Positions 48,144-62,529 of a stretch of DNA of 64,000 nt are shown here, piece by piece. Positions within the stretch are counted from its first letter, which is position 1. Every line of letters begins with the position of its first letter. This stretch comes from Paragonimus skrjabini miyazakii (Eukaryota; Platyhelminthes; Trematoda; Plagiorchiida; Troglotrematidae), in contig JTDE01000223.1 of the NCBI GenBank assembly GCA_014338405.1, forward strand, positions 133,785-197,784, given 5' to 3'. The translations under genes and the position numbers were made by a program. Below the pieces are notes generated by a model. The model saw only the letters and a list, made by a program, of their open reading frames with translations. It was not told where the DNA came from and made no database searches.

Positions 48144-51100
48144 AGGCAGCTAACGCTGCAGATGGTGTCCAACTCACAATTGCAATTTCAGGATTGGTTT
48201 GTTGGTTGTATGTACCCAGATTTATGATGTGCAAATTTCAGGTGTTCGTGAACTAACTCTAGTCCCAACCTTTTATTTCTTCTTCAAACCAGAACGGGTT
48301 CTCATCGGAATTGTGTGACAAAACCCATTAGTGTCAACTTCTGGCACACTAATAATGACAGTAGTGATGAAAACGATCAGTCTGTTACAGCACTACAAAA
48401 CATTTTTATTGGTTGTCCCAGAAATTTATTTAGTCGTCTTCTACACAATGCCAAGTGACCTCACGCATGAATGTGATCGGTGCGATTGACTCCAATGACA
48501 TACTGTCAGTTATCCCAGTAATAACCTTTTCTTTATCACGATCACCTTTTCATTTCGATCTTTAGCAACTCAAAACACGACTGTGTAGCCCCATCATTAG
48601 AATGCGAGCTGATTTATTGAGGTTCATGGACTTGGGATCTCCGATAGTGTATTTCACTTTGATGCAGTACTATTTTGCAACGCGAACGAATAACCCCATT
48701 GAACATGTTTTCATTCACCGAAATAATTTAATACACAACCTTCTTGTTAAACACAACTTAACCCGTAATTTCTGCACGAAATCACACCCGGTAAAAATAA
48801 TTTTTGTTTGGAATAACTTTCCCTGTGAAACAAACAAATGCAAGACGATCGTTTTTCAGGTAGTAGAACCTGAACAGAAAAACGAACTGCAGTTTTGGAC
48901 TCTTGAAAATCTTCCATCAACTATAGTACCAGTTTTGATAAGCAAACTTTCATCTAACATATCTCATTAAGATATGCATTTATGGCAGCTTAACAGCGAG
49001 AGTATCCAGCGATAGTTTGAACAGTCGTAAGATGTACGTAAACCTTGAGATACCTAAAATAATTGTGGTGAACCATAAACGTGCTTGTAATTATTTGTAT
49101 GCTGTAGCGCTACTACCAATCACTCATAATCAGTTGCCCGGGTAATTTGTAGCCTAGATCACTTACAGCTTGCAGAGTTTTCAATGCTGTCTTTTAACTT
49201 GGCGCTCTAACGTACAGTGTCGGTCTGCATAAAAGCCTGATTCAAAAGGCAATTTCGGTACTTGGCCGTAAAATGGGATCAAACATAAAACTGACTATTT
49301 TGTTAGGGGCAAACCCTGGTAGTCGATAGGATGTCCGCCCATAGTCAGTGGTACAGACAATTTGGGAATGCATTCAAATTCTTTAAACAGCTTTACATTG
49401 ATAGCCCATTCTGACTATTTACAGAATCCTCCATTGGTAACCAGTACTTACAATCCATTGCACCAAAAACGATTAAGGAACCACCATCATTTACGAAATC
49501 TTCATGGTAAACATTTGAATACTGTAGTATACAGAACGACTGTTTTATCTTTGTCTGCCCATAATACTTGTGGGTAGAGCTTTGGGTAATGTAAAAATAC
49601 CGGAGTAGAGCGTTTTTTCGACGCAGGGATTTCAGCTATAATCTCTCAAAAGGAAACAACACGAATTGGCACGAACCAAAGGCCCAGTTGATCATGCACA
49701 CAACCTGCTACAGAATTCAAATTTGATCAATGCCACTTTGCTAGTTTCGCATGCACCTTACAGTACATGTGAATACGTGAAGAGGAAGACCACATGCTCT
49801 CGTATACATTACAACATTCATTTGCTTCTCGTTTTCAATGCCATTGTCTTTTAATTGGCATAGGTGAAATAGTGTAAACCTCGAATGCTTGTTTTCCTAC
49901 TATCATATCTTCCTGTCACAAAATATATGTGGTTATCGCTCATGTTTTATCGTCCGCCGTAGACTTGAAAGTGTGCTGACGTTCTCGTACCGAAACAATT
50001 CGCCGTCGCAAGTAGTTTTATTGTCAAAATACACCATCATTCAACTCGAATTCAGCTATCTTTGATATCTTCACAACAGGTGAAGTGTACTTATTCGCAA
50101 ACGAACATTAGTGAATAGATATCCTACATATAAACGTGAAGTCTTTACTCAGCGATTTGTACTACCAAACATAATCCTGAACTTAGAGGGTACAAATTGA
50201 GTTTATTTTAACTGATGTGAAGTGGTTAGTCGTGCCCCTTTTCAAATTTGTTGTAAAACATCGACAGGTGAGGCTCAATACTTTCCACTGAATGCACGAT
50301 TAAGAAATCATCAAATGGAAAGTTTTAGTATGGTTACCTGCGGAAAATTCTCACGTTTCACAAATGAACGAAGAAGCTAATATCCTCCCAATTCATTCCA
50401 ACCGACTTTTTCTGGCAAGCACATCCATCAGCAATCCATTCCCGATCTATATCATTTTGATTGTAGTATTTTCCGTCGTATTGTAGCTGACACAAATGTG
50501 TACTTGCCTTTACAAAATCAACTGATCTCACTTTATACGCGTGGCAAAAATAGACTACACGCGCAGCTTTTGGTAGATGACGACATGGGCTGTCAAGTTC
50601 ATAGATTGGTATATACAGCTTAATATAAAATACCCGAGATTTGCTAGTTGGTTTACACAAACCACTTTTGAGTGCCTGTTCACACAACTTTGTATCAAAT
50701 TGGCCGTACAGATATACAATAAACTCAGGTTGAAGTTCACCTACAACCATTATGAATAATTGATATTTGCAAGCGGTCTTCGTTAGACAGATTCAAAAAT
50801 ACCCTCAAGCGCATTTGTTGTCCACACCAATATTGTTCAGCTTGACTCTATTCCACGACCACCGTCAGTTTTCATAAGAACTGGTTTCGAGCCTAATCGC
50901 CTACGGGTCAATGTGTTGGCAACATATATATGTCCAAGGTCAGGTTGCACCTAAGAATATTTTCGAAAGAATAAATTGACCGATTTGAACCATTCTAAGT
51001 TGATAACCAAGGGATCGGTACTGACGTCTTACCCAAGATCACCCAGTCAACTCACTTTGTCAACGAACATGGTGGTGCAACCTGAAGCGGATGAATAGAC

Positions 51101-54100
51101 ATTTAATGGTTTGTTACTGACCAGTTACTTTGGTTCAGCTACCTTGTACTCGTATAAACATGCAATTTCAGAGCTTCGTTAACTAATACATTTCTGTATG
51201 TAAATATGTTAACCCTTCAAACATGTACCGTTCAAATGCACAATCGGCGCGTTCGTTCTGGAATGTAAGGTTAATACCTTGGTTAAAACGAGTAGATCAT
51301 AAACACGACGTTGAAGTAAATGGGCGAAGATCATAAGCAAGTGAAAAATCGACGCAACTTAACAGATTACTCTACCCATAAGACGTTATGTGGGGAAAAC
51401 TTGAGCTTGCTTTCAGCGCAATTGAAAGCGGGCAGGAGAGTATAATGATAAGGTTAGCTCTGGATCGATTCACAATCATATGGGTCTTCCCCAAAACCTG
51501 ATCCATTAAGGCTTCGAGAATAAGTGGATATAAAATTTAACTCACCAATGACGACATCGATTTACGTGGTTCACGAAAAGCAGGAATTAAACAAACAAGT
51601 AAACAAGATAGCACCATAAGTACGGTTCATCCTAGCAAACCTCCTAAGTTGTGCCAACATAGGTCTCATTAAGTGAGACCATGGAAGACAATATTCGTTT
51701 AGGGGAAAACCACGTGTGGGTGGACAGTTTCAGTTTAAAAGAACTAGGGGAACAGAACTTGCCTACTTATCTACTACCCTGTGATCGCAACACAAAGAAA
51801 AATTGCCATGTTTCCGGACTACTATTCAAACGTCTATTCACTGGTTGTAATTGTATTCCCAATCCATGCGGGTGTCACTTGCACATTATTTTGTAGCTGT
51901 TAACAGTTATGGTCTGCTTGTAAAACCTTCACTCAACCTATCCTCGTGCCTTGACGGATGCTTGCCGATTTGTGGACGAACCAAAACAGACCAGTTATGA
52001 TCAATTGATAAGAAACAGGCTTAGAAGATTGAACCACGTCTGTTGCCAGGCATTAAGGTGAATACACTTTTCTTAAGGTACGAACGTTAGATTTGAGAAC
52101 GTTGCAATGAATACCTTTTTCGTGAGTGGATTAACTTTACGAAACAAGACGTCCAGATAATTTTTTTATGTAGGCTGATATTCGAACAATATCCTTCTCA
52201 TCTTACGTTGAGGCAGTGTACATGAATTTAGGCAATAATGATATATTTCCAAATAAAGTGTAGAAGCGGTAATTAACTCGAAATTTCGGCCGACCGCACG
52301 ACTCTCTTTTATGAAACTTCAGCTCCTTTTTACTATGCAACTATTATACACGGGTTTAATTATCAGTTGGTGTAGCAAATAATTTCGCACGCTTTTCGCA
52401 ATTTTTTCTAATCTTTTACACTATGGTTTGGTTGTCAATATGTCTTAAGTAAAAAAAGGGCATATTGCACAGAGTCAAACAAATTACTTTGGATACTATT
52501 TGCCATTTATTCTAATTTTATAAATCTTTCCAGACAGGATTAAATGTTTGAGTGTTCTTGGCTTGTACGCATCAATTGAGCAAGCAGACCAGACAGAGTT
52601 CGTGTTTGCAGCTGCTGACTAGCAATCCGGAAGACTATAATTTGAAATCGCATAAATATTGGAATTGAAATGCAAAATTGGAATTTAGTCGCTTTGTTCT
52701 CGTTTCGGTGCTCACTCCTTGGTGCATCAGAGCTGAATCAATTGGTTGATCACGAAAATGGGCTCGACAATTAGGAAATCAAGTTTCACTTCCCTTGAGA
52801 CAAAGTGAATCAACGGAATGAATAGTTACTGAAACTACATATTAATTAACTGCGGTATCCGCAAACGCCATTTAGATTAGATTCATTCTTTTAAAAAATT
52901 GTGATATTCAGCACACAAACCCATCATCTGAATTCAGCTACGTGCATTTCCGAAATGAGCCCAGAAAAGAGTTAGAACAGAGCATCACGCTAGTTTCTCA
53001 TGATGAAATGTTACTCCGATGAGTGCACACGATCACTTTCAATGATAGCTTGCAAAACAGAATAATCGGAGTGATCTAGATGCACACTTTTACGACGTTT
53101 TTTCACCTTGGTCTGCTACCTGAGATACAAACCACAGATAATATGCTATCCGGACACAGCAGGAAAAATGGCGGCATGCATGAGACAATCTAGGCAAAAA
53201 TGGGCACCCGGATTATTCCTAAACAAAATAGCTTGGGCTACAACGAAGCGCAAATGAATTCAGTCCACGCAGTTAAAGTTCACTTTCGTTCAAGTGTCAC
53301 ACGATTATGTAGCTTTCAGCAAAATTTCTAGTAACCCACTCCGTGTGCAATTGAGAGATTCTACACAGCAGCTCAAGACCAACCCTGTAATTGGTGCCAT
53401 ACTTCAAGGACAAGTTGTCTGGGTTATTTTCGTCCTCTTGCGCTTATAATTCGACCTGTTGTTGCCAACTCTCCTAAGCTAGAAGAACTACAAAACAAGC
53501 ATCGGAAGGCCTCGTGAACAACTTTGGTAAAAGTACTATAATAGTTAACAGCCTATTGATTGTTACCTGAAGATTAACGACCAGTATGCGTCTGAGAACA
53601 AAATAATTCATAAAGGCAGATGCAGGAATATTGTATCTACAATGTCAATAATGTGCATGTTCGATAATACTCAGATGTCATTATTCAAATAGTGTGTGAT
53701 CTAGTAAACTGAGGATTTCCAACACCTCTCGTTATTCTCTCACATCTTACAGTTACCGGTGTCAAACGTCCCCTACCTCCTTACTAAGTTACTTCGATTA
53801 CGGCAGATAACCTTCCCACAGGAAAAGTTGACGACATAAACACACGCAGCTTGGTCTTTCGTTGTCTAACAATGGGATCCGCTGTCATCCTGACGGGTCA
53901 ACAAACGTTAGATCGGGGTTAGAAAGACAGCCCAACATCACAAAACCAAATAAACTTGCGTTGCAGATCGACTCATGACCTTCAAGCACATAGGGAATCT
54001 ACTACAGAAGTTCAGAAGTCTACCAGTTCGCGAAGGAATGACGAACACACTACAACGCACACTGTAACACGCATTACAACACGACAAATCAACACTTTTC

Positions 54101-57100
54101 ACTCAATGAATCTCCTCAAATATATTCATCTGACATGACTGAGATAATAATGACCAACAGTTTGGATAAACAGTATTTGCGGATGAACAACCGTAACTGA
54201 CGAACGACAGTGTAACACACAAGGAGGAGTTCGGACGAAATACCCAGATTCCAGTTTTGGACGTCGGAATGAAATTAAAGAACTTACTAGCTCAAAGCCA
54301 TATGATAGGGGCACTAACAACAGTCACGTTTTGCAAGACTAAACCTGGAACGGTTATTCATTCATAACTTTCTTGAATCGTGCACCATTGTCAAATCATT
54401 GGTGTTGCACTACGTCAATGATGCAGAAATTGGACCAGCTATAGTTCGACCGGAAAACGTAAAAAGCTAATGGAATGATCTGAACAATCCAAACCATGGA
54501 ATATAAGTTTTATTTTATTATCAACAAATTCACAATTATGCACACTCTCCACAGTAGTTTTGTGGACTATTGACTTGATGACACTAAGCCACGACTGTTG
54601 GCATGTGAACGAGACCAAAATTCTCTGGTGAGTGATAATGGAAGTCCGTTTACAAGCTTTGCAGCTTTAGTTAAATGAACATAACTGACGTTCCGCCACT
54701 TAGGAATGACTTGTAAGACCTTTCACCCTGAAGTGTTTTTCAAGACGTCCAACAATAAATTTCAGTTACGCGTAAAGGCCAACAGAAATTAACCTTTCCT
54801 TAACGTTTTACCATTGTAATCGAACAGAGACTGACTGTATGAAGTATGAAACTGGGAGTAACATCGTGCGCAAATAGGCTAGCGAACGCACGCTAATTCC
54901 TAACTATTTCGAGTCATCTCAGTGAACACCCAATTTAAGGCACAATATACTCCACACTCCTGAGTATCTGTTGGTACATCCTGCCCCACTGAGCACTGAT
55001 GGACGAGTGTGAGGCTATTCGATGAAACAGGGTAAGAAGGTGGAGAAGGCAGTGCGTGGAAAAAACCGTTTCACAGTTAGGGTCCGTTGACTTTTGAATG
55101 TATTGCCTAACCCTTTGGTGATGGCAGATTCCACTTACACCCCCGCACTTTTCATCGGTCGGCACATGTGTCAGAGTAATCAGGGTCGTAAGCTTTCTGG
55201 TCCCTCCTAACACAATCCAACATGTGATCACATATGAGTATCTGACGGGATGTTATTTCGGTATATTTGAGTGTTCATAGCAGATGTGGAGACATATTAT
55301 GAGATTTGGTAAAGTGTACGTTTATTTAGTATAATCCACCTTCCCTTTCCATCCGTAAACCATTCGGTGCAACTATTGACTGATTAACACAGAGACAAAA
55401 TCTTCCCTACCCAGGTAACAAGCCACGAACGTGTGGATCTGTAATCAAATCCGCAATGATTGTGAACGCCATTGCAAAGTGTCAGAGAGCGACTGTCGCT
55501 AAAGGCGGAATAGTTTTTCTAGAATTTCGAAAATCACTGCATGTTTACATAATTACTGTTCGTGCAAGTCCACTCATCTTCCTCGGCTGGTTAATTCCAA
55601 CCCACCAGAAGTCAGAACAAATGCAGACCTATCGACACCGACCAGCCATTGTCATGTAATGAGCGTGTGTTTGTTCCTATGTACTCACCAAGTTGCACCA
55701 TCCTCTTCAATGTGCCGCCCTAATCGGTCGGCAATTTTATCTAATCTCTTCTATAGAAGGTTGGACGCACCGGATGAGAGCCTCAGTTGTTACATAATCC
55801 CACAGTAATTTTAGTAGGTTCAGCGTTGCATGAAATTCCGTCCAATATTCTTCCATAACACTTACTAGAATGTTACTTTATACCAAATTTACCTCAAAGT
55901 AAGTTCATTCAATCACATCTAAAAAATCGTGCGCACACATTAAAAGTGAATGTTTTAAAGCATATATTTGTACGGTTGTTGAAGTTTTTTCTAAAATCCA
56001 CTTTGTAAACTATCCGCTGAATTAGCTGTTTCCGTCCAGTACGTTCATGATCCAGTTAATATTTTATATCACAAGGTCCTGTAGACTTGCTGTGGCATTC
56101 CAAACGGAAGCTAGACTGAACGAGCGTGTGAAGATCTCAACAACGTCAATCAAAACGTTCAAACCTAATCATGCACAAGTATAATAGGTTTTGAATAATT
56201 CAGCAAGGATTCATGGCAGTAAGTAATGTGCAAAACAAAAACTTATGGTCAAAGCTTAATGAAATCCAAGTTCAAAGTGCTTCAGCACAGTAGTACATCT
56301 TTACCATTGCCTGTAATGAAGCTTACCATAAATTTGTCTGACAAGTATACTTGTAACTTTTTACAAATTTTCATTGAAAAATGATTTGTGAATAAATATT
56401 ACGTTTCATCCCAAATCTGCATCTAGTTTTCATTCCCGTGGGTGCTCGGTCAAGTCAGTTGTGAAGATTCCGACTTTTACTGACACGGTTAAGTAGCTCG
56501 GTCCCCAGAAAGCATTTGGTCTTGATGAGTTCAACCGTTAGAAGCTTGTTGTAGTGCAAATATTGACAACGCTTATTGTCTCAGGGGAAGAGTAAAAAAA
56601 TAGCCGACCGCCATTATTGAGTAGAAAGCTTCTTATATTAACATTTTGTTCTTCTATCGCTGGAAGCTAATTTTATGGTGCTGTCAGGTAGGTTTTATCA
56701 AAAAGTGTTTATGAAAAAGTTGGAATGACGATATTAACAATCACTCATCATTCTAAGTTACACCATTTGACTGATGGTTGTCATTACACACGATATTGAT
56801 CAAATATGGACGCATATCCTACGAGCCATTCTTTAACCTGACTTACAATTCTCTGACTTTCAATCCATGCTGGCCCAAAGGCGTCATTGGTTCAGCTATA
56901 ATCGTAATAGACAAGGAAATCATTGTCAGACTACTGATCAGTGCGACATGTCAGGAATTTCTGCGAATGGCCAAGGCGATTAGTATAAATACACGCCTTA
57001 ATGAAATCATACCAAGAGATGTTCGAACATATAAATCAGAAAAGATATTTTGCAGTGTATATCCTGGGCACATTTCGATGCACCTCATCGAGTGCATACT

Positions 57101-57164
57101 AAAGTCTGCGGGTCTACATAACAAAGTTCAGTGAACACTGTGGAGCCAAATAACAAAATCAACA

Positions 57165-57200
57165 ATCACACAAACACACGCACGCACACATCAATACACG
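57165..57200. repeat. CA-rich low-complexity patch
   Basis: Imperfect CA and CACG run of about 36 bases, probably a decayed microsatellite. Confidence 0.65.
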
Positions 57201-58903
57201 TAAGTTATCAGAACAATATTGTAGCGATGAACATATCTTTCTGTATGCGGAGAGATCACTTCGCTTTAGGAATTACTAACATCTCTGCAAACCGAAGAAA
57301 CCTTTGAGTTTTGTTGCGTAACAAATCCGAAAAGACAATCCCAGGTTCGTCAATCGCTCTGATACTCCTATCTAAGTGGTCAGACAAATCCAAGTTTCTG
57401 AATGTGTGAAATTTCATATATTATCATAACGGTGCTTTTAATGCCGAAAACAGGATTTTGTTGATTAGGACATGTTTTATCATCTGAGCTGCTTCATGTG
57501 TTCACCTCAAAGCTGGTGGAAACCCCATTTTTAACCATGTGATGATATCCATCCTGTTAGGCAACCGGAAACAGACGCTCATTTTGGAGATAGTGGAATG
57601 TCTTAAGAAATCCCCGTGCATGAAAACCTACTTTGAAGGCTGCTGGCAACCTGAGCGTGATTGGAATTTCCTCGTTCACCTATGTTCCTTATGATAGAGC
57701 AGTGGCCGTACCAAACTGCTTTCCCAGTACCATGTCGGGGAGTTTTTGACGTCCAAGTACTGTCCTCCAAGTGTGTTTCAGAAAACAGACTGGCGGAAAG
57801 TCGTCGCAGCGTTGTTTTTAGTTACTATCCAAAAAACTGGGTACCAAAATGTTTGCCATTACCGCCAAACGTGATTTCATAAACATGTTTGTTAGCTGAG
57901 CTATGTGGTAACCTTGGGTTAACATCGGCACACATATGTACGCCGCTCCGAATGCGTAGCAAAAATGATATGTTCACTCTCGTTTGCAGCGTTTCAGAAG
58001 GCAAACTTCATCATAATCGTCATTCTAGGACTTTACAGCTCTACCACGAGTAGATCGTATTTCCGGGTTGATTTAAGTCAATGTGGTTAGGGATTTGGCA
58101 AATTTTCTGCATCCGTAAACAGTTGTGAATCATAAACTTTTGTCCCAGTCAGACATATGGTTGTTGCTTCGGTCGATGCAGGCCTGCTGGTTGGAAAACG
58201 TAACACTATCAACTGGAGCCTTTAAATAATGTCGCTCACTGGTCAGAAAAGCTAAGAAGATCCCTTCCACAGTTTTCGCTGAGCCACATGAGCAATAGAT
58301 ACTACCATTATTAGAGATACACATCGTTTGTAGTCCGAAGTATCCATGCATTTGTTGATCCTGTATTACACCTGATGCACTTTAGTTCGTTTTCATTCAG
58401 CCAATGAACTAAGTTTCACTGATGCTTGCATTTTCCTCCAGATGATTCTTATATGTTGTTAGGTCTCATCCAAGGAATGGCATGAATGGAATGTGTCCTC
58501 ATCTTCTGGCAGTGGTCATACACCCGGGTGCATTTATATGCACTACTCCGAATTACCTGTCCTATTACGGAACTAATAAGTCAAAATCAACCGATAACCG
58601 AGTAACAGCATCGATGTGTTTTTGCTATAGAATTTTTGTTCCAGTAAACTTAGCTTTGTACCGGTTTAAAACACTGAGTTCCCTTAATCCATTTAGTCAA
58701 AACAGAAAGAAGACATATCGCGAGATTTTAACATTTCGATTTACTCTCATCAGTCACCAACGTAAAACTAGCCATTTTTATACAAACTGCGTATAGCAAC
58801 AACAATTGAACGAACCAACCACATAGTTGTGACCTTTCACGTTCTAATAGTTCAATCAATTCTACGGCAAGGAGATTGATTGCGTCAGCACCCTCTGCGA
58901 ACA

Positions 58904-59177
58904 CTAAACTGGCCGATGTTGTTTGATGAGCATTGCCTCGCTCATCGCTGACGGTTTCGGTTTGCGATTATGTAACAATATTTTGGACGATTTAACAGGG
59001 TCAACTATGTGACCAGTTGCTAAGATGTGTTCGGCGATCGACGAGGCCAGGGACTTCGAGCTTGCTACCATCAGCAGGTCGATTTTAAGATTGCAGTTGA
59101 CAACCACTTAGGACTGTGTTCCGCTGTACTCGCCGATCTGTCCTGCCTACGTAGACGTCATTGCAACTGCAATTGAA
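58904..59177 (-). pseudogene. Penelope-like element GIY-YIG endonuclease, family C, frameshifted
   Basis: Minus strand. One frame starts at 59177 with FNCSCNDVYVGRTDRRVQR: two cysteines, then a good GIY-YIG-type VYVGRTDRR. It is then lost to a frame change. A second frame (59107-58904) carries SSIAEHILATGHIVDP, then MSEAMLIKQHRPV, the H..TGH and EA..I...P.. blocks. The C-terminal LC.QK.FV..LPW part is degenerate. At least one indel separates the two halves, so no full product is possible. The RT end lies just upstream in the same orientation. Confidence 0.75.
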
Positions 59178-59199
59178 CTGGTTTATTACTGGTTTATTA
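59178..59199. repeat. 11-bp perfect tandem duplication
   Basis: CTGGTTTATTA occurs twice without spacer between the RT and endonuclease parts of the family C PLE. Probably a replication slip after insertion. Confidence 0.7.
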
Positions 59200-59212
59200 C
59201 GTGGGAGACAGA

Positions 59213-59557
59213 TTAATCTGTGGAGTGCGTATCACCGCTATGGAGGGCCAACCCCCTAGTGCTTATCATGATGCGCAGTTGGGCCACTGGGTAGGTGCGT
59301 TGCAACGCCGACATCAATTTGTGACTAATGTTGTTAGTCAAATGGTGACCTTTGAATTGAATTTGCAGAAATATGTTCTCTTTCTGCGCACTGCAGCTTA
59401 CCACTTTTGGTTCTTTTACCTTACTGTGGATATCCACAAACTTTTCAGGACAACCGTTACCCATCAGCGTTTCTCTGATAAACTCTTCTTTCTTCAATCG
59501 ATCTGCTCTGCAAATCATTCTGGCACTGTGGTATAACGTTTTCACTAGCATTCCCAA
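59213..59557 (-). pseudogene. Penelope-like element reverse transcriptase C-terminus, family C
   Basis: The minus-strand frame reads GMLVKTLYHSARMICRADRL, KKEEFIRETLMGNGCPEKFV, then KENIFLQIQFKGHHLTNNIS and LRIMISTRGL. This is the thumb and connector of a PLE reverse transcriptase: the (G/R)LV..L..RA..IC block, the E...RE.L..NGYP..F block, and the F.G.....I...L block before the endonuclease linker. The catalytic palm with YxDD is not present upstream, so the copy is 5'-truncated. An 11-base tandem duplication (CTGGTTTATTA twice, 59178-59199) sits between this frame and the endonuclease. Confidence 0.72.
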
Positions 59558-62529
59558 AAATACAGATTGTCAAATTATATGGAACTGATTTAAGTCAAAT
59601 GCAATTTAATTTACGATATTTTCTAAAAGAGAAGCTTGAACCGGACGTGAACATAAATGACATGCAAAGGTTCAAATTACTGCACCAACAAATGTACCGA
59701 AGAACTGAAAATTTGAAAACATGGACCTCGTGTTTTTGGAAAGTGATGAGTCTGATAGTTTCTGCTTCCTTTCTGTTCGAAATTCGAAATCATCATTAAA
59801 AAAATATTACCAACTGTTTTCGGTGGAAAAACAAAATGATAACTGTGGTCCAGTCACAAAACTGATTTCATTGATTTAAAAAGAAATCTAATGAATGACC
59901 ACATTTCATAGAAATGACAATGACGTAGTCACAAGCATCATTGTATTATCATATCACATTATTGAATTTGAAATTGATTTTAGTACAGATGCTTATTCCA
60001 ATAAAACCAAGATAAGCTACTAAAAATAAGTTATTCAGTGGATCAAAGAGCCTGTAAAAAAACAGGCTGATCAGCAGAACGTAAGGAATTTGTGTGCTAC
60101 GGTCACGTGAAATCTGACAGCCGTAGGAACGCACGATCCTAATAAATGTGTACTTCAATTGCTGGTAATATGTCTCTTGTTTTTCCTAAACGTGTTGCCA
60201 TGTTATTGAACGTTTCCCGCCAGCGATGACGCCACTCTGTCGTCATTACTTCTCAACTTATAAGTGCACCAACTAACCAAATATGTTTGATATATTGATC
60301 CAGTCAGCATGAAAAGAAAATGTAGAACTTTGAAAATGGTATCACGTCCTCTTGACATATAAGTGACGTTCACCAACAGATTGTCGTGTATAGTATATCC
60401 AGGGTTTATTCGCCGTGGTCTGCAGAAATGCAACGTGTACCCTGATTGCGCGTGCACAATATCGACCAGTTGATATTTCCAACTTTTACGTGATATGGTT
60501 TATGTGTTCAATATATTACTGATTGCAAGAAGACAATACAGTAAGTCCGATCTGAAATAAAAGGTTTATCGAAATGCCGTGAAGTGTTACTGAAGTTACC
60601 AATAATGTAGCACTGCTAACTTTGCTTGGCAGACAAGCTTGGATCGCAGAACAGTCCATAGTGGTTACAAGCGTGTGTGCTAAAAGTTACGTGTGATGAT
60701 GGAAGAATTTTATCGTCTACCTAATCGGTCCTTGTAATAAGCATTCGCACTTATCTGCGTTCATTCAGTTATTCGAAAAATGTCACTCTTTTAATAGAAA
60801 CAAGCCGCAAAATAGAACTAAACTTTTATACTCCCGATATTCACAACTGTACTCATGGTATGAATCAGAGAAGCTTTACAGATATTAAAAATGAGGTATA
60901 CAATTTTAAGAAACCCATGTTGTTCCTATGGCAGATTAGAAGAACTTGAGTAAAAATGGATGGTTGAAAACGTAGGCAGACACTTTATATGCCGGCTTTG
61001 TTTGCAAGCTACATTCAGTCGTTCCAAACTGCACACATCAGGATACTGAACACATAATATCGGCAAGTCAAATGGTTTTTTTAAGCCGTGACTGTAACGA
61101 GTTTCTTCTGAAATTTCTTCAAGTTATACAAGGCACGTATCATTCGTCGTGATAAAACTGACCAGACACTTTGTTTTCTTGGACACGTCTTTCTTATCTT
61201 TTGGATAGTGCACTGATAATCATCAGCTATCTCCGAAGGTCACTGGATTAACACTAAATACATGGCTTCGATTTACATTTACAACAACTGTGGCGTTTTT
61301 CATGAGATAGAAATGCCAATCTTGGAGGTCTTGCTTCCGATAAGAACAGTTCGGTGAGTTGAGCGTAATCAGTAGGCAATCTGGGTTAACATATTCAAAC
61401 AGCCCGATGACTAAAACAGCTCTCGTAGCGGCTTGTCTAGGTACTTATAGATGGATGAAAAAGGAGTTGAGGTCATCCACGAGATATGTTACTCAATCCT
61501 TTCCCCACAGCTAGACACAGAGCGTAATCCGTCAACGTGTACCCTTAATCAGAAATACAATCTGAAACATATTATAATCTGAAGAGGATAGAGATGTACG
61601 GATTATGTAAATATCGTTTGCGTATACAACAAAATTGGTTAAAGCTGCCAATGCTTACTGCGAAGCATATTTCACAAGCATTAATCCAAGTCAAATAAAG
61701 TCACCGAAATTACGTATGCATCCCGAGAGGTGAGTTGTCAGCATTTTTACGTTAGCACATCACCGGATTGAGAACAACGAATTAGCTGCGTATAAGTCAA
61801 ACAATTATTGGCACAATCGTGATACTCACTTGCGATAAAAATCTGGTTTAATTTTGAGTTCGATTCAAGAATGAGAAGTTTGAATTCCCGTAAAATGAAG
61901 AATAACGGGGAAACAATAAGACTAATCGCACGCAAACAAACGTTGTTACAAAGACCTACCGGTTAATTCGGAAGCCCAATTATGATCATTCGAATACAAG
62001 TGCTGGGTTTTGTTAGATGAAAATTTTGTTGAAAAACTGTTCGCACATTCCAAAATGGCGAGAAACAGTTATATCAAATATTTTCACTAAAAATGCCACT
62101 GCAACAAGACAGGTATTTTAAGGGTTTGGCAGAAAGTTCCGTTATTTGACAACAAACCAGGAACAGCATTGCGTGAACGATGTGTCCATTGGGGACTACC
62201 TATGTCATAGTAAAAAGATTAACCGGATGGTAGGATGCTTTCGTTAACTTCAGTGTATACACCTCTAAATATTTTGAAGTTAGATCGCATGCTACGCCTC
62301 GTTCAGTGGCTAAGAGTATCCTTACTGCCCATGCTTGACAGGTCAAAGCGTATTCACTATAGTAAATCTGTGCAACGAATTGTTTCTTGATGGCAAATCG
62401 GTCCACATTACTTTCAGCAAACAAAAGTCCGTTAATGTCTGTCCATCTCCATTTTTACTAATGAGTAGTAAGGGGTTTTGATTTTCATATAGATGGAGCC
62501 ACCTACAGTTGATCGCAGATGTCACATTC
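59558..62529. other. Gene-free stretch, unassigned
   Basis: No palm domain of the family C reverse transcriptase could be found upstream of 59557 on the minus strand. Other frames (59949-60158, 60203-60457 minus) are short and unassigned. Confidence 0.45.

Larger units (their letters stand above)
44601..58903. other. Long gene-free stretch, unassigned
   Basis: Over 14 kb without a supportable gene. The longest frames (48602-48970 plus, 50358-50750 minus, 56778-57134 plus, 54935-55231 minus) show no domain, splice phase or repeat partner. Contains a triplicated GAATTATCT at 48115-48143 and a CA-rich patch at 57165-57200. Confidence 0.45.

Noticed and set aside
48602..48970. 122-codon plus-strand frame
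   Set aside because: No recognisable domain and amino acid composition typical of AT-rich non-coding sequence.
49970..50010. CTGACG...CCGAAACAATTC as a hammerhead tail
   Set aside because: CTGANGA is not met (CTGACGT) and no stem II or stem I is visible; only faint similarity to the family B tail.
56778..57134. 118-codon plus-strand frame
   Set aside because: No motif or splice logic found; could not be distinguished from chance.
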